From NCBI RefSeq assembly GCF_019740355.2, contig NZ_CP091819.1, forward strand, positions 3,906,001 to 3,970,000: DNA of 64,000 nt, read 5' to 3'. The position numbers and the translations under genes are program-made. The notes below the pieces were generated by a model, which was given only the letters and a program-made list of their open reading frames with translations, did not search any database and was not told the DNA's origin. Positions within the stretch are counted from its first letter, which is position 1; each line of letters starts with the position of its first letter. Below are positions 36,506 to 45,898 of this stretch, piece after piece. This DNA comes from Paracrocinitomix mangrovi (GTDB lineage Bacteria; Bacteroidota; Bacteroidia; Flavobacteriales_D; Crocinitomicaceae).

Positions 36506-37618
36506 ATGAAGAAATCGATTGTCGCTATAATGCTTGTATGTACTGGGTTTGCAACCATTGCTCAACAGGATATTACACCTAAGTACTCCAACGAGTTCTT
36601 GTCTATTGGTGTTGGAGCATCCGCTTTGGGTAGATCCAATTCAATTGTAGCTGGTGTAGATGATGTGACAGCAGGTTACTGGAATCCAGCTGGTTTAACA
36701 GATGTAAAAGATTTTTTGCAAATAGGAGCCATGCATGCTGAGTATTTCGCAGGTATTGCCAAGTATGATTATATCGGAATCGCTAAACCAATTGATGACA
36801 AAAGCACGGCCGGTTTTACCTTTATTCGATTTGGTGTAGATGACATTCCAAATACTACACAGTTAATTGACGCTTCGGGTAATATTGATTATGACAAAAT
36901 CACCACTTTCACAGCAGGAGATTATGGTTTCCTTTTTTCATATGCCAGAAAAATGCCTATTGAAGGATTAAGTGTTGGCGGAAATTTTAAAGTGGTGTAC
37001 CGACATGTAGGAAACTTTGCCCGTTCATGGGGATTTGGTTTAGATGGTGGAATCAATTATCAATTAGGTGAGCATTGGAGATTTGGTGCAATGATAAGAG
37101 ATTTAACTACCACTTTTAACGCCTGGTCATTTAATTTGGATGATCAAATGATTGAAACCTTCCAGCAAACCGGAAATGATATTCCTGAAAATGGATTGGA
37201 GATTACTACAACTAAATTCATTTTAGGTACACAATTCAAAACCAATCTTGTAAAAGAATTTTATTTGAGCACTGAAATAGATCTTGATTTAAACACAGAT
37301 GGACGTAGAAATGTTTTGATCAGAACCAGCCCTGTGAGTATTGATCCGCATTGGGGAATTGAAATTGGATATGGAAAATGGGTGGCATTGCGCGCAGGAT
37401 TTGGTAACTTACAATGGATTAAAAACACTGATTTAACAGAATCACTCACTTTTCAACCAAATATTGGAATTGGAGTAGGCTTTAAATCCGTAAAAATTGA
37501 TTACGCATTTACTGACATTGGAGACGCTTCAGTTGCGCTCTACTCACATGTTTTCTCTTTGAGATTTGGTTTGTCAGATCCTAAAGAAAAAGAAAGCGGT
37601 GAGTCGTCACTGGAATAG
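36506..37618 (+). CDS. porV2: PorV/PorQ-family outer-membrane protein, PorV2-like
   Basis: 370 residues from the ATG at 36506 (a TTG at 36482 is in frame but would precede the signal peptide). Signal peptide ends at TIAQ; the rest is a 14-strand-type barrel of the FadL/PorV fold with the defining SIGVGASALGRSNSIVAG and VTAGYWNPAGL. PorV is the T9SS shuttle that carries cargo to the sortase PorU. The WNPAGL/VTAGYW version and its position directly before a long C25 sortase suggest the less-studied PorV2/PorU2 pair rather than classical PorV. The stop codon TAG is followed at once by the ATG of the next gene. Confidence 0.82.
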   Translation: MKKSIVAIMLVCTGFATIAQQDITPKYSNEFLSIGVGASALGRSNSIVAGVDDVTAGYWNPAGLTDVKDFLQIGAMHAEYFAGIAKYDYIGIAKPIDDKSTAGFTFIRFGVDDIPNTTQLIDASGNIDYDKITTFTAGDYGFLFSYARKMPIEGLSVGGNFKVVYRHVGNFARSWGFGLDGGINYQLGEHWRFGAMIRDLTTTFNAWSFNLDDQMIETFQQTGNDIPENGLEITTTKFILGTQFKTNLVKEFYLSTEIDLDLNTDGRRNVLIRTSPVSIDPHWGIEIGYGKWVALRAGFGNLQWIKNTDLTESLTFQPNIGIGVGFKSVKIDYAFTDIGDASVALYSHVFSLRFGLSDPKEKESGESSLE

Positions 37619-40600
37619 ATGAAAAAAATAGTTGCCATATTATCTTTCTTGATAAGTGGGTTGGCTTTTGGCCAATATCCAAATGATTGGATTGACTATT
37701 CTCAAAAGTATTTCACCTTTAAAGTTTGGCAGGATGGGGTCTATAAATTAGATTACGCAACGCTCTCTGCTGCTGGTGTACCGGTGTCTACAATTAGTCC
37801 GGATAACTATCAGTTATTTGGGTTTGAGCAAGAACAACCTATTTACATTCAAGGTGGAGGAGATGGTTCTTTTGATCCGGGAGATTATATCCTGTTTTAT
37901 GGAAAAAAGAACAATACTTGGATGGACTCACTGATGTATGATGATGCCAGTTATATCGCCAACAAATATTATCCTCATTACAACGATACGATTAATTACT
38001 TCTTAAGCTGGAATACATCTACCAACAATGTTCGTTACCAGCAAGAAACGGACGTTAATTACACGGCATATACACCTTATCCTTATTTCTTAAAAAGAAC
38101 CTTTAATGAGCATCACAATAGGTATTTAGAAGGATGGAAAGTACAAGGAATGTCGTATTCAAGGTATACTACTGCTGAAGGTTGGTTTAGTAATGCTTTC
38201 AATGCGGTTACGGGTACTTCATATTTGGATGATTACATTGCAACTCCAAATCCATATACAGGAGCTGGTGCGCCTTTAGTTATAGGAGAATCTGTAAGTG
38301 CCAGTTCCAATAATGCTTCTCATGATGGTTCAGGAAATCATCACTTAAGTGTGCAGTTTACTACTTCTAATATACAATTATTGGATACTATTTATTCTGG
38401 TTACCAAACAACTAAATTGGACTTTACTTTTCCGGCTAGTAATCTTGGAAGTAGTACAACTAAAATAAGACATCAAGGAGTAAATGATTTGGGAGTAGCT
38501 TCAGATTATCAATCTGTTGCTTATGTAGAGCTTATTTATCCACATACTACCAATTTGGGTAACGGAAACTATATGGAAATGATAGTTCCTAATCATTTAA
38601 CTGAAGCCAAAACAAGATTAGATCTCACAAGTTTTTCTGCTACAGAACCAATGGCTTTAACCTTTAACAATGGAGCTAAATTATTGCCGGTTACTGATAA
38701 TAGTGGAACCTTTCAAGTTTTAGTACCTAATAATTCACAGGGAGATAGTACTGAAATGGTAATTTTTGATGCTGCTACTTTAAGTTCAATTTCCAGTTTA
38801 CAGGCAATTAATGGAACAGGTTACTTCCAGGATTTAAGTAGTTTGAATTTTGAAGAAGCTTATATCATTGTAACTGGAGATAAACTTTGGTCTTCAGCAA
38901 ATGACTACAAAACGTACAGATCAAGTGCTTTGGGAGGTTCACATAATGTCTTATTACTAAATGAAAGAGAATTGTGGATGCAATTTGGTGGTGGTGTGGG
39001 TAAACATCCTTTTGGGGTAAGAAGATTTGTGCAATATGCCTATGAATCTGCTACAAATAAACCCACTCATTTGTTTCTGCTTGGTAAAGGAATCCGTGAA
39101 GGAAATGAAAGTGTTGCTTCTCCGGCTGGTGTAAGACAAAGTGCTGTGGCTTATGAAGGAAGTATTGTTCCGTGCTATGGTTATCCGGCTTCTGATGTGT
39201 TTTTAACTTCTCATTTATCTAATAATGGTTTTGAACCTTTGATTCCAACAGGAAGGTTAGCAGCAAAAAGTAACCAGGAAGTAAGCGTTTATATTGGAAA
39301 AGTAATAGAGTTTGAGGCAGAGCAAGATTCAAATTCAGTTTACAATATGAATGAAAAACTATGGCAAAAGCAAATTTTACATTTTGGTGGAGGTTCAAAT
39401 GTTCAGGAGCAAACGCAATTCAAACATTATCTAAACATTTATGAAGGATATTTAGAAGGGCAGTATTTTGGGGGAAATGTAACTTCATTTTACAAAACTG
39501 TTTCTGATCCAATTGACCCTGTTACACTTTTTGAAGTGACAGACTACATAAATCAGGGTGTTTCAATTATGACCTTTTTTGGTCACGCTTCTGCGGATGG
39601 TTTTGACCAAAACGTTGATGATCCAAATAATTGGGACAATAAAGGTAAATATCCATTGGTGGTAGGAAATGCTTGTTTAACCGGGAACATATTTGAGCCT
39701 ACCGCATTGAGTACTTCAGAAAAGTATGTGTTAATTCCTGATAGAGGTGCCATAGCCTTCTTATCTAATGTAAAACAGGCGTATTCAAACTCTTTGCATG
39801 ATTATTCAAATAATTTGTTTTACGAAATAGCCAATCCTCAATATGGTGAAAGTATTGGCCAATGTACCCAAACTACTGTTGATATAATGGATAATGGAGT
39901 ACTTGGATTTGGAAAGGAAAATGTGATGTTGCAGATGACTTTACATGGTGATCCTGCATTGAGAATTAATCCGCATAATAGACCGGAGCTTGAAGTGAAT
40001 AACACAAGTATTTTTGTAACTCCAGAAGCAGTTGACTTAAGCGTAGATTCAATAGATGTCAACGTTATCATTTATAATTTAGGTAAGTCGGCAACAGATA
40101 CTTTCGCAGTTGAATTAACCAGAACTTTCCCAAATAATGGAGGTGATTCTCTTTACACAAAATTGGTAGATGGAATAGACTACATAGATACAGTAGTATT
40201 TACAATTCCGCTCTACAACAATGTAGGAATAGGGTTAAATGAATTTGCAGTAGCAGTAGATATCCCAAGTTTAGTTGATGAACAATATGATGAGGTTGGA
40301 AACAATCAAATATCAAAACAAGTGATTTTTGATGTGGATGGAATTTATCCTGTTTGGCCATATGAATTTGCTGTGGTTCCCAAAGACACGGTTACTTTAA
40401 AAGGTTCAACAGTTAATCCATTTGCCGCTATAGGATCATATAGATTTGAAGTGGACACTACAGATGAGTTTAATAGCCCGGAACATAGATATGCAGAGAT
40501 AACATCAATGGGTGGTATCATTGAAGTTGAATATGACCAATGGTTAAATGTTGGTTCTGATATGCCTGATGAATTGATTTTACAAGATTCAATGGTTTAT

Positions 40601-42772
40601 TTCTGGCGTGTTACATCTATTGATACAGCTTATTATTGGATAGAAAGCTCATTCCAGCATATTCCAAATAAAACAGGGTGGGGACAGGATCATTTTTTCC
40701 AATTTAAAAACAACGATTTCTTGTTTTTGGATTATGATAGACCTTCTAGAAAAAGGTTGTTTGGACCAGCCTTTAGGTTAATAGATTGTGATGTTTATGG
40801 ACAGGCAACCTCATGGCTAGAAACAGCATTTACATTGTATCATATTGATGGAGAAATAGCGGAGTATAACTTTTGTACAATTACCCCGCAGCTACTAGTT
40901 TCAGTAATAGATCCAACCACATTGGAACCATGGGGAACCCTCTGGAATAATGGGACAACAACTTATAATCCAGGTCATAATTTTGGAAACCACAATAATG
41001 ATGGGGGATGTAGAGACAGGGTAGAATATCATTTTTCATATTGGCAAACAAGTCCTGCTGAAATGGATGCATTTGATAATCTCATTAATAATGTGGTTCC
41101 GGATGGATATTATATTTTGATTTACACTGCGCGATACGCCGATTTCAGCGAATGGGATAGTCAGAATTTTGCAACCTTCAATTCACTTGGAGTTGATAGT
41201 ACAGAGCTAGTAAACAATGGAGATTCTCCTTTTATTTTGTTTACTAAAAAAGGAAATACTTTAGGCAATGATTATGCAGTTGTAAATGGTGGAACCAACT
41301 TCGTTTTGGGTGATACCATTAATTCAGATATCTCTCAAGTTGATACCTTATGGGGATTTGATTATTTTGGAACAGAAACTTCTCCGATTATAGGTCCTGC
41401 AAATGACTGGTCAACACTTTATTGGAGATTAGATTCAATGGAAACGCCTACAGAGGATTCTACTCGTTTAATACTTACTGGAATTACTTGGGGTGGAAGT
41501 AAAACTGTTCTGATGGATTCATTAGTACCACCTTATGATTCAATTGTAAACTTAAATACTATGGTTGATCCTGCTGTTTATCCATATATACAGCTCTCTG
41601 CTCACAAATGGGATAAAACAGGATTTACACCTGCGCAATTGGATAGGTGGCATGTCTTGTATGAAGATGTCCCTGAAGCGGCTTTAGACGGAAGTGCTGG
41701 AATTTACTGGATACCCGGAGATTCTTTACATGAAGGTCAAGATTTGGCAGTGGCATTTGATATTGATAATATCTCTGATTTGGATATGGATTCCTTACTC
41801 ATTAATTATTGGATAGAAGATGCTGGGCACAACCTCATTCCAATTCCTTATCCAAGGCAAGATTCATTGCGTGTTGGAGGAACTATTAGAGATACTATCT
41901 CATTAAGTTCACTTGGTTTGATTGGATTAAATAGTTTCTGGGTAGAAGCCAATCCATACATCAACAACAATCAAACTGATCAAATAGAAAAGTATCACTT
42001 TAATAATGTAGGACAGATTCCATTTAATGTCTTGGCTGATGACGAGAATCCTATATTAGATGTCACCTTTAATGGATATCATATTTTAAATGGAGATATA
42101 GTAGATCCGTATGCAGAAGTAATTATCACATTAAAAGATGATAATGAATACCTGATCATGGACCAGGAATCTGATACTGCCAATTTCAACATATTCCTAA
42201 CTGATCCAAATGGTGTGCAAAAGAGATTGGATTTTAGAAATTCATTAGGTGAACCTTTAATGGAGTGGATTCCGGCGGATGCAGCCAGTAGAAAATTCAA
42301 AATAATACATCAAGGAAATTTTGAAGACAACGGTACTTATCGACTATTGGTTCAAGGTGTTGATAAATCGGGTAATATTTCAGGTGATTTGGATTATAAT
42401 ATTGAATTTGAGGTTGATCATAATTCATCTATTACCAACCTGATGAATTATCCTAACCCTTTCACAACTTCTACCCAATTTGTTTTTACACTAACAGGTT
42501 CAGTAATCCCGGATGAGTTTACCATTCAAATAATGAATGTGACAGGAACAGTGGTAAGAGAAATTACAAGAGATGAGTTAGGAGATATTCAAATTGGAAG
42601 AAATATCACTGAATTTGCCTGGGATGGTACGGATGAATTTGGAGATCAATTAGCAAGGGGAGTTTATCTATATCGAGTGATTGTAAAAATCAATGGAGAA
42701 GAGGTAGATCATAGAGAATCAGGAGCAGATGAGTATTTTACCAAGTCCTTTGGTAAGATGTATAAATTATAA
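37619..42772 (+). CDS. porU2: C25-family cysteine peptidase, PorU2-like putative T9SS sortase
   Basis: 1717 residues, clearly longer than classical PorU (about 1150-1300). Signal peptide ends at LAFGQ; N-terminal beta domains to about 400; a gingipain-type C25 domain about 410-775 with catalytic H656 (FFGHASADGF) and C686 (VGNACLTGNIF); CARDB-like beta domains about 790-905 and 1395-1500; and a C-terminal FlgD/sorting-like domain with NYPNPF and WDGTDEFGDQLARGVYLYRV. PorU cleaves the sorting domain of T9SS cargo and links the cargo to A-LPS; this family member probably does the same for a subset, but that is inferred. It abuts the PorV2-like gene with no spacer. Not excluded: a secreted C25 protease rather than a sortase. 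Confidence 0.85.
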   Translation: MKKIVAILSFLISGLAFGQYPNDWIDYSQKYFTFKVWQDGVYKLDYATLSAAGVPVSTISPDNYQLFGFEQEQPIYIQGGGDGSFDPGDYILFYGKKNNTWMDSLMYDDASYIANKYYPHYNDTINYFLSWNTSTNNVRYQQETDVNYTAYTPYPYFLKRTFNEHHNRYLEGWKVQGMSYSRYTTAEGWFSNAFNAVTGTSYLDDYIATPNPYTGAGAPLVIGESVSASSNNASHDGSGNHHLSVQFTTSNIQLLDTIYSGYQTTKLDFTFPASNLGSSTTKIRHQGVNDLGVASDYQSVAYVELIYPHTTNLGNGNYMEMIVPNHLTEAKTRLDLTSFSATEPMALTFNNGAKLLPVTDNSGTFQVLVPNNSQGDSTEMVIFDAATLSSISSLQAINGTGYFQDLSSLNFEEAYIIVTGDKLWSSANDYKTYRSSALGGSHNVLLLNERELWMQFGGGVGKHPFGVRRFVQYAYESATNKPTHLFLLGKGIREGNESVASPAGVRQSAVAYEGSIVPCYGYPASDVFLTSHLSNNGFEPLIPTGRLAAKSNQEVSVYIGKVIEFEAEQDSNSVYNMNEKLWQKQILHFGGGSNVQEQTQFKHYLNIYEGYLEGQYFGGNVTSFYKTVSDPIDPVTLFEVTDYINQGVSIMTFFGHASADGFDQNVDDPNNWDNKGKYPLVVGNACLTGNIFEPTALSTSEKYVLIPDRGAIAFLSNVKQAYSNSLHDYSNNLFYEIANPQYGESIGQCTQTTVDIMDNGVLGFGKENVMLQMTLHGDPALRINPHNRPELEVNNTSIFVTPEAVDLSVDSIDVNVIIYNLGKSATDTFAVELTRTFPNNGGDSLYTKLVDGIDYIDTVVFTIPLYNNVGIGLNEFAVAVDIPSLVDEQYDEVGNNQISKQVIFDVDGIYPVWPYEFAVVPKDTVTLKGSTVNPFAAIGSYRFEVDTTDEFNSPEHRYAEITSMGGIIEVEYDQWLNVGSDMPDELILQDSMVYFWRVTSIDTAYYWIESSFQHIPNKTGWGQDHFFQFKNNDFLFLDYDRPSRKRLFGPAFRLIDCDVYGQATSWLETAFTLYHIDGEIAEYNFCTITPQLLVSVIDPTTLEPWGTLWNNGTTTYNPGHNFGNHNNDGGCRDRVEYHFSYWQTSPAEMDAFDNLINNVVPDGYYILIYTARYADFSEWDSQNFATFNSLGVDSTELVNNGDSPFILFTKKGNTLGNDYAVVNGGTNFVLGDTINSDISQVDTLWGFDYFGTETSPIIGPANDWSTLYWRLDSMETPTEDSTRLILTGITWGGSKTVLMDSLVPPYDSIVNLNTMVDPAVYPYIQLSAHKWDKTGFTPAQLDRWHVLYEDVPEAALDGSAGIYWIPGDSLHEGQDLAVAFDIDNISDLDMDSLLINYWIEDAGHNLIPIPYPRQDSLRVGGTIRDTISLSSLGLIGLNSFWVEANPYINNNQTDQIEKYHFNNVGQIPFNVLADDENPILDVTFNGYHILNGDIVDPYAEVIITLKDDNEYLIMDQESDTANFNIFLTDPNGVQKRLDFRNSLGEPLMEWIPADAASRKFKIIHQGNFEDNGTYRLLVQGVDKSGNISGDLDYNIEFEVDHNSSITNLMNYPNPFTTSTQFVFTLTGSVIPDEFTIQIMNVTGTVVREITRDELGDIQIGRNITEFAWDGTDEFGDQLARGVYLYRVIVKINGEEVDHRESGADEYFTKSFGKMYKL

Positions 42773-42835
42773 TTTTTTGTATCTTTTTGGGTGACCTTTT
42801 ATTTTGTGAAGGGATATAAGGTAAAATCAAGAACT

Positions 42836-43357
42836 ATGAAAATTCAAATTCCAACTCCTTGTTCCGAAGATTGGAACAAAATGACTCCAACAGAAAAAGG
42901 TGCTTTTTGTGATAAATGTGCTTTTGAAGTGATCGATTTTACTAATCAAAGTCCTGAAGAAATTAAAGAAACATTAAAGGCTAGATCAGGTCAAAGAACT
43001 TGTGGACATATTGCCCCGGTTCAAATGGATATGGTTAATTCCAATTATCATGTTTGGGAGAATCAACCTGTAAGTATTTTTAAAAGTAAATTCCTTTACG
43101 CTTGCTTGATAGTATTTGGTATGACGCTTTTTACGGGATGTCAAGATAATGGACCTGTGCATGATGTGGGTGAAATTGAAACCATTGATACCGGAATGGT
43201 GGAAGAAGATACAACTTCATCTTGCGGTGGGGATGATATCATTGATGGAATGATTGAGCCGGTTGAAGGTGAAATTATTATGGAGGATGATCATAATGAT
43301 GAAGGTCACAACCTTGATGGACAGGTTAAAGGAATGATCGAAGAAGTGGATGAATAA
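42836..43357 (+). CDS. Cys4 zinc-ribbon-like / TM / lipobox protein, copy 1
   Basis: 173 residues from the ATG at 42836 (an earlier in-frame start at 42791 adds 15 atypical residues). The N-terminal soluble part has cysteines at 9, 25, 28 and 56 (PCSEDW, FCDKCAFEVIDFT, RTCGHI), likely binding zinc; a hydrophobic segment at about 86-100 ends in LFTGC (Cys102), a lipobox-like sequence; the remainder is very acidic. A second protein at 55695-56156 shares exactly the same cysteine spacing and ending. I know the PCSEDWNKMTPTEKGxFCxxC type of N-terminus from Bacteroidota proteins but no function. It lies 63 bases after the PorU2-like gene. Confidence 0.75.
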   Translation: MKIQIPTPCSEDWNKMTPTEKGAFCDKCAFEVIDFTNQSPEEIKETLKARSGQRTCGHIAPVQMDMVNSNYHVWENQPVSIFKSKFLYACLIVFGMTLFTGCQDNGPVHDVGEIETIDTGMVEEDTTSSCGGDDIIDGMIEPVEGEIIMEDDHNDEGHNLDGQVKGMIEEVDE

Positions 43358-43451
43358 TCCTATCCAATCTGCATTTTGAAAAAATAATTCTAAAGCTTGT
43401 TACTTTTTAAAGTTTTGTGAATTCTAGAATAGAATCTAAAAACTAAGAAGT

Positions 43452-43625
43452 ATGTTAAAAAGAGTTTATTCGTTTGGCGTAGGCGTAGGTCTATTTGGAA
43501 TCTTATTCAAAGTATTACATTGGCCGGGTGCCGGAATTTTGCTAGTGACGGGAATTTCCCTTGCAGCAACTTATTGGATTATTAAGGCATTTGCGCCACA
43601 AAGAAATGAGCTGGAACATATTTAG
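43452..43625 (+). CDS. 57-residue GldL-N-terminus-like two-helix membrane miniprotein
   Basis: A short ORF, ATG at 43452 to TAG at 43623-43625, giving two hydrophobic segments around FGVGVGLFGILFKVLHWPGA and LLVTGISLAATYWIIKAF. The phrase L-F-K-(x)-L-H-W-P-G-A followed by a second helix and I-x-A-F-x-P matches the N-terminal transmembrane pair of GldL, the proton-driven motor protein of T9SS and gliding; here the long cytoplasmic tail of GldL is missing. It is separated by 94 bases from the Cys4 protein and ends in a hairpin. Codon use and the specific motif support a real gene; the role is unknown. Confidence 0.65.
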   Translation: MLKRVYSFGVGVGLFGILFKVLHWPGAGILLVTGISLAATYWIIKAFAPQRNELEHI

Positions 43626-43633
43626 TTCCAGCT
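43609..43633. terminator. hairpin overlapping both stop codons of convergent genes
   Basis: A perfect 9-bp stem (AGCTGGAAC 43609-43617 with GTTCCAGCT 43625-43633) with a 7-base loop. The plus-strand stop TAG (43623-43625) is in the loop and stem edge, and the minus-strand stop (43632-43634) overlaps the other arm. No long T-run follows on either strand, so termination may be weak or factor-dependent. Confidence 0.5.
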
Positions 43634-44399
43634 ATTCAATAATTTGATATAGCTCTTTAGCCTTTGCTCTGTTGTAACGGTTAAAGTGCCACCATTCGGT
43701 TTGGATGTTCCAAAAACCTCCAGCCTTCATTGTTTCTCTCAACAATTCTCTGTTTTCTAAATGCTGTTGAGACAACATACCAGAATCTAAATATGCTTGC
43801 TCATGTCTTGGGTAAGCTATTTTTCTGGAATCATCATAGCCAGCTCCCATATCCAATGCCTCTCCATCAATATTGGCAATCGTCAAATCTACTGCGCATC
43901 CATAATTGTGAATAGAACCATTTTTTGGATTAGACACGAACTTTACCTTCTCATTGATGGGCATATCTAAAATGTCCCACATGTATTGTTGAACAGAACG
44001 AGGGCGAACTGCATCATATACCAAAATTGACAAGCTTGAATCTTTTGATTTTAAGTATGCCTGACACTTAGCTAAATCTTCTGCTACCGTTGGCTGTAGA
44101 TATGCTTTGCCTAAATATCCATAAACATCCTTTTCCATGAAATTATCCGTGCTTGAATATTTCAAATCAACCAAAATACTTGGATCCACAGTTTGAATAT
44201 CTACCAAGCCTGCGTCTATGATTTTTTGCTCTAAAGTGTCTACTATATAAGAAGGCTCTTCAATTACTTCAACAGTATCAATTTCTGTTGTTATGGTAGA
44301 ATCAACTATTGGTTGATCTTCTTTCACTTCATTTTCCTTACTTTGGTCCGAAGAACAGGAAGACAAAATAATCACTGATAGATATATAAACTTTTTCAT
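43632..44399 (-). CDS. VanX-like D-alanyl-D-alanine dipeptidase (M15 family), lipoprotein
   Basis: 255 residues. Lipobox LSSC (Cys about 15), a Glu/Thr-rich linker to about 60, then an M15 dipeptidase domain with the VanX metal motifs SIHNYGCAVD (SxHxxGxAxD) and the catalytic ExxWWH-type EWWHF, and the substrate-binding YDAVRPRSVQ. Periplasmic members hydrolyse D-Ala-D-Ala, recycling cell-wall peptides, and need not give vancomycin resistance; nothing here suggests a van cluster. Its start codon overlaps that of the divergent CtlX-like gene in a CATG (44397-44400), so no space for a separate promoter exists between them. Confidence 0.9.
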   Translation of the reverse strand: MKKFIYLSVIILSSCSSDQSKENEVKEDQPIVDSTITTEIDTVEVIEEPSYIVDTLEQKIIDAGLVDIQTVDPSILVDLKYSSTDNFMEKDVYGYLGKAYLQPTVAEDLAKCQAYLKSKDSSLSILVYDAVRPRSVQQYMWDILDMPINEKVKFVSNPKNGSIHNYGCAVDLTIANIDGEALDMGAGYDDSRKIAYPRHEQAYLDSGMLSQQHLENRELLRETMKAGGFWNIQTEWWHFNRYNRAKAKELYQIIE

Positions 44400-45315
44400 G
44401 TCAAATTCAATACAATCAAATATACCTAATTTGCTTTTGATGGTTCGTCCTAAAAGTTTTGGATTTAATTCAGAAACAGCTCATACTAATTTGTTTCAGC
44501 ATCAATTTGATATAGAAAATACTGCAGAATTGGCAAAGAAAGAGTTTGATCTGATGGTTGAAAAGTTGAAAGAAAATAACATTGGGGTAGTCGTCTTTGA
44601 GGATTTGGAAGAAGGTTTGCCTGATTCGGTTTTTCCTAATAACTGGATCTCTCATTTTCCGGACGGCACTTTAGCAATCTATCCAATGTTAACACCAAAC
44701 AGGAGAGCTGAAGTTAGAAAGGATATTATTGATTGGTGTAAGTTGAATTTACCACATCAAAAGTTGATTGATTTGTCGTCATCCTGGCAGAATGACAAGT
44801 TTTTGGAAGGAACCGGTTCTATTGTTTTTGATCATGCTTCAAGGAAAGCTTATGCTTGTATTTCTCCCAGAACTGATTTGGAATTATTGAGTAGTTTATG
44901 TACAGAAATAGGATATAGCAGTATCAGCTTTGAAAGTGTGGATGTAAACGGAAAGCAAATTTATCATACCAATGTTATGATGAGTATTGCAGAAAAGTTT
45001 GCCCTGGTTTGTTTAGAATCAGTAGAAAATTCAATTGAGAAAATGATGTTGTCTAAGTCTATTGAGCAATCAGGAAAGGAGTTAATTGATTTAACTTACA
45101 GTCAGCTCAATCATTTTGCGGGTAATGCTTTTGAAGTATTGTCCAATGATGGAAAGTCATTTTACTTAATGAGTGATACGGCATTTAATTCTCTCAATAC
45201 TGATCAGTTAAGTGTGATATCTGAGTACAGTACAGTGCTGCATTTTAATATAGACACCATTGAAAAGATAGGAGGGGGCAGTGTGAGGTGTATGGTGGCC
45301 GGAATGTTTAGTTAG
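44398..45315 (+). CDS. ctlX: CtlX-type citrulline/arginine-related amidinohydrolase
   Basis: 305 residues of the guanidine-modifying (arginine deiminase-like) pentein fold. Seen: the N-terminal LLLMVRPKSFGFNSETAHTN, DSVFPNNWISHFPDGT, a glutamate-containing LEGTGSIVFD, the YHTNVMMSI histidine and the C-terminal nucleophile C298 in GGGSVRC. Such proteins are annotated as citrulline utilisation hydrolases. The start at 44398 overlaps the ATG of the divergent VanX-like gene; a Met at 44440 is the alternative but cuts away a family-typical N-terminus. Its stop overlaps the next minus-strand gene by eight bases. Confidence 0.88.
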   Translation: MSNSIQSNIPNLLLMVRPKSFGFNSETAHTNLFQHQFDIENTAELAKKEFDLMVEKLKENNIGVVVFEDLEEGLPDSVFPNNWISHFPDGTLAIYPMLTPNRRAEVRKDIIDWCKLNLPHQKLIDLSSSWQNDKFLEGTGSIVFDHASRKAYACISPRTDLELLSSLCTEIGYSSISFESVDVNGKQIYHTNVMMSIAEKFALVCLESVENSIEKMMLSKSIEQSGKELIDLTYSQLNHFAGNAFEVLSNDGKSFYLMSDTAFNSLNTDQLSVISEYSTVLHFNIDTIEKIGGGSVRCMVAGMFS

Positions 45316-45898
45316 CCAGGTAGTAAGTAAATCCAACCCTGTAATAGATCGGAATATCCTGAAAAACTTTAATTAAAGGACTGTTTACATGATCGATAAA
45401 ATCATAGTAAAATGAAATGTGCAGGTACATTTTTTCAAATCCTCCCGCATATCCAGCGCCTAGCAAAAAAGCCGGAACTGTAGCTCTGTCTTTGTTTTGA
45501 GGAGTTGTAAAATCTTCAGCATTGTACAAATTGAACTCAGTTTGAAGCATTAAATAAGGGAAATTTGGGTTTCTATATCTCAAAAATGCACCTCCTCCAA
45601 AAGCATGGGAACTTATTGAATTTCCACTGGCAAAAGTAAGTCTGTAAAACTGGTACATGGTTGAAAATCCACCTGATAAACCTTTGTAAAATTCATAACC
45701 AACAAATGGTCCCAGGTAGATAAAAGTAGCATCTCCAAAATTTAAGGAGAGATCACTTCCGATATAGGTGTTCTTTTTGAATTCGTACCAGTCAAACTTT
45801 GTTGAGTCTTCTGTAGTTTCTGATGCCTCTTCCATGTCATATTGAGCGAATGACTGAAAGGCAGTTAGAATGCAAAAAAATGATAGTAACCTAATCAT
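45308..45898 (-). CDS. small outer-membrane beta-barrel protein, 196 residues
   Basis: Signal peptide ends near QSFAQ; an acidic linker follows, then about eight amphipathic strands with Gly/aromatic alternation (YIGSDLSLNFGDATFIYLGP, AFGGGAFLRYR, FLLGAGYAGG) and a final Y-Y-R-V-G-F-T-Y-Y-L strand typical of small OmpW/OmpX-sized barrels. No specific family is recognised. It overlaps the alpha/beta hydrolase gene upstream by eight bases and is the last gene of a three-gene minus-strand operon. Confidence 0.75.
   Translation of the reverse strand: MIRLLSFFCILTAFQSFAQYDMEEASETTEDSTKFDWYEFKKNTYIGSDLSLNFGDATFIYLGPFVGYEFYKGLSGGFSTMYQFYRLTFASGNSISSHAFGGGAFLRYRNPNFPYLMLQTEFNLYNAEDFTTPQNKDRATVPAFLLGAGYAGGFEKMYLHISFYYDFIDHVNSPLIKVFQDIPIYYRVGFTYYLAN

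Noticed and set aside
36506-42772. Classical PorV and PorU
   Set aside because: The barrel has the WNPAGL rather than WNPAKY type motif and the sortase is several hundred residues too long, so I named them PorV2/PorU2-like instead; this remains a judgement.
43632-44399. Vancomycin-resistance gene vanX
   Set aside because: Only the dipeptidase fold is shared; there is a lipobox and no vanH/vanA neighbour.
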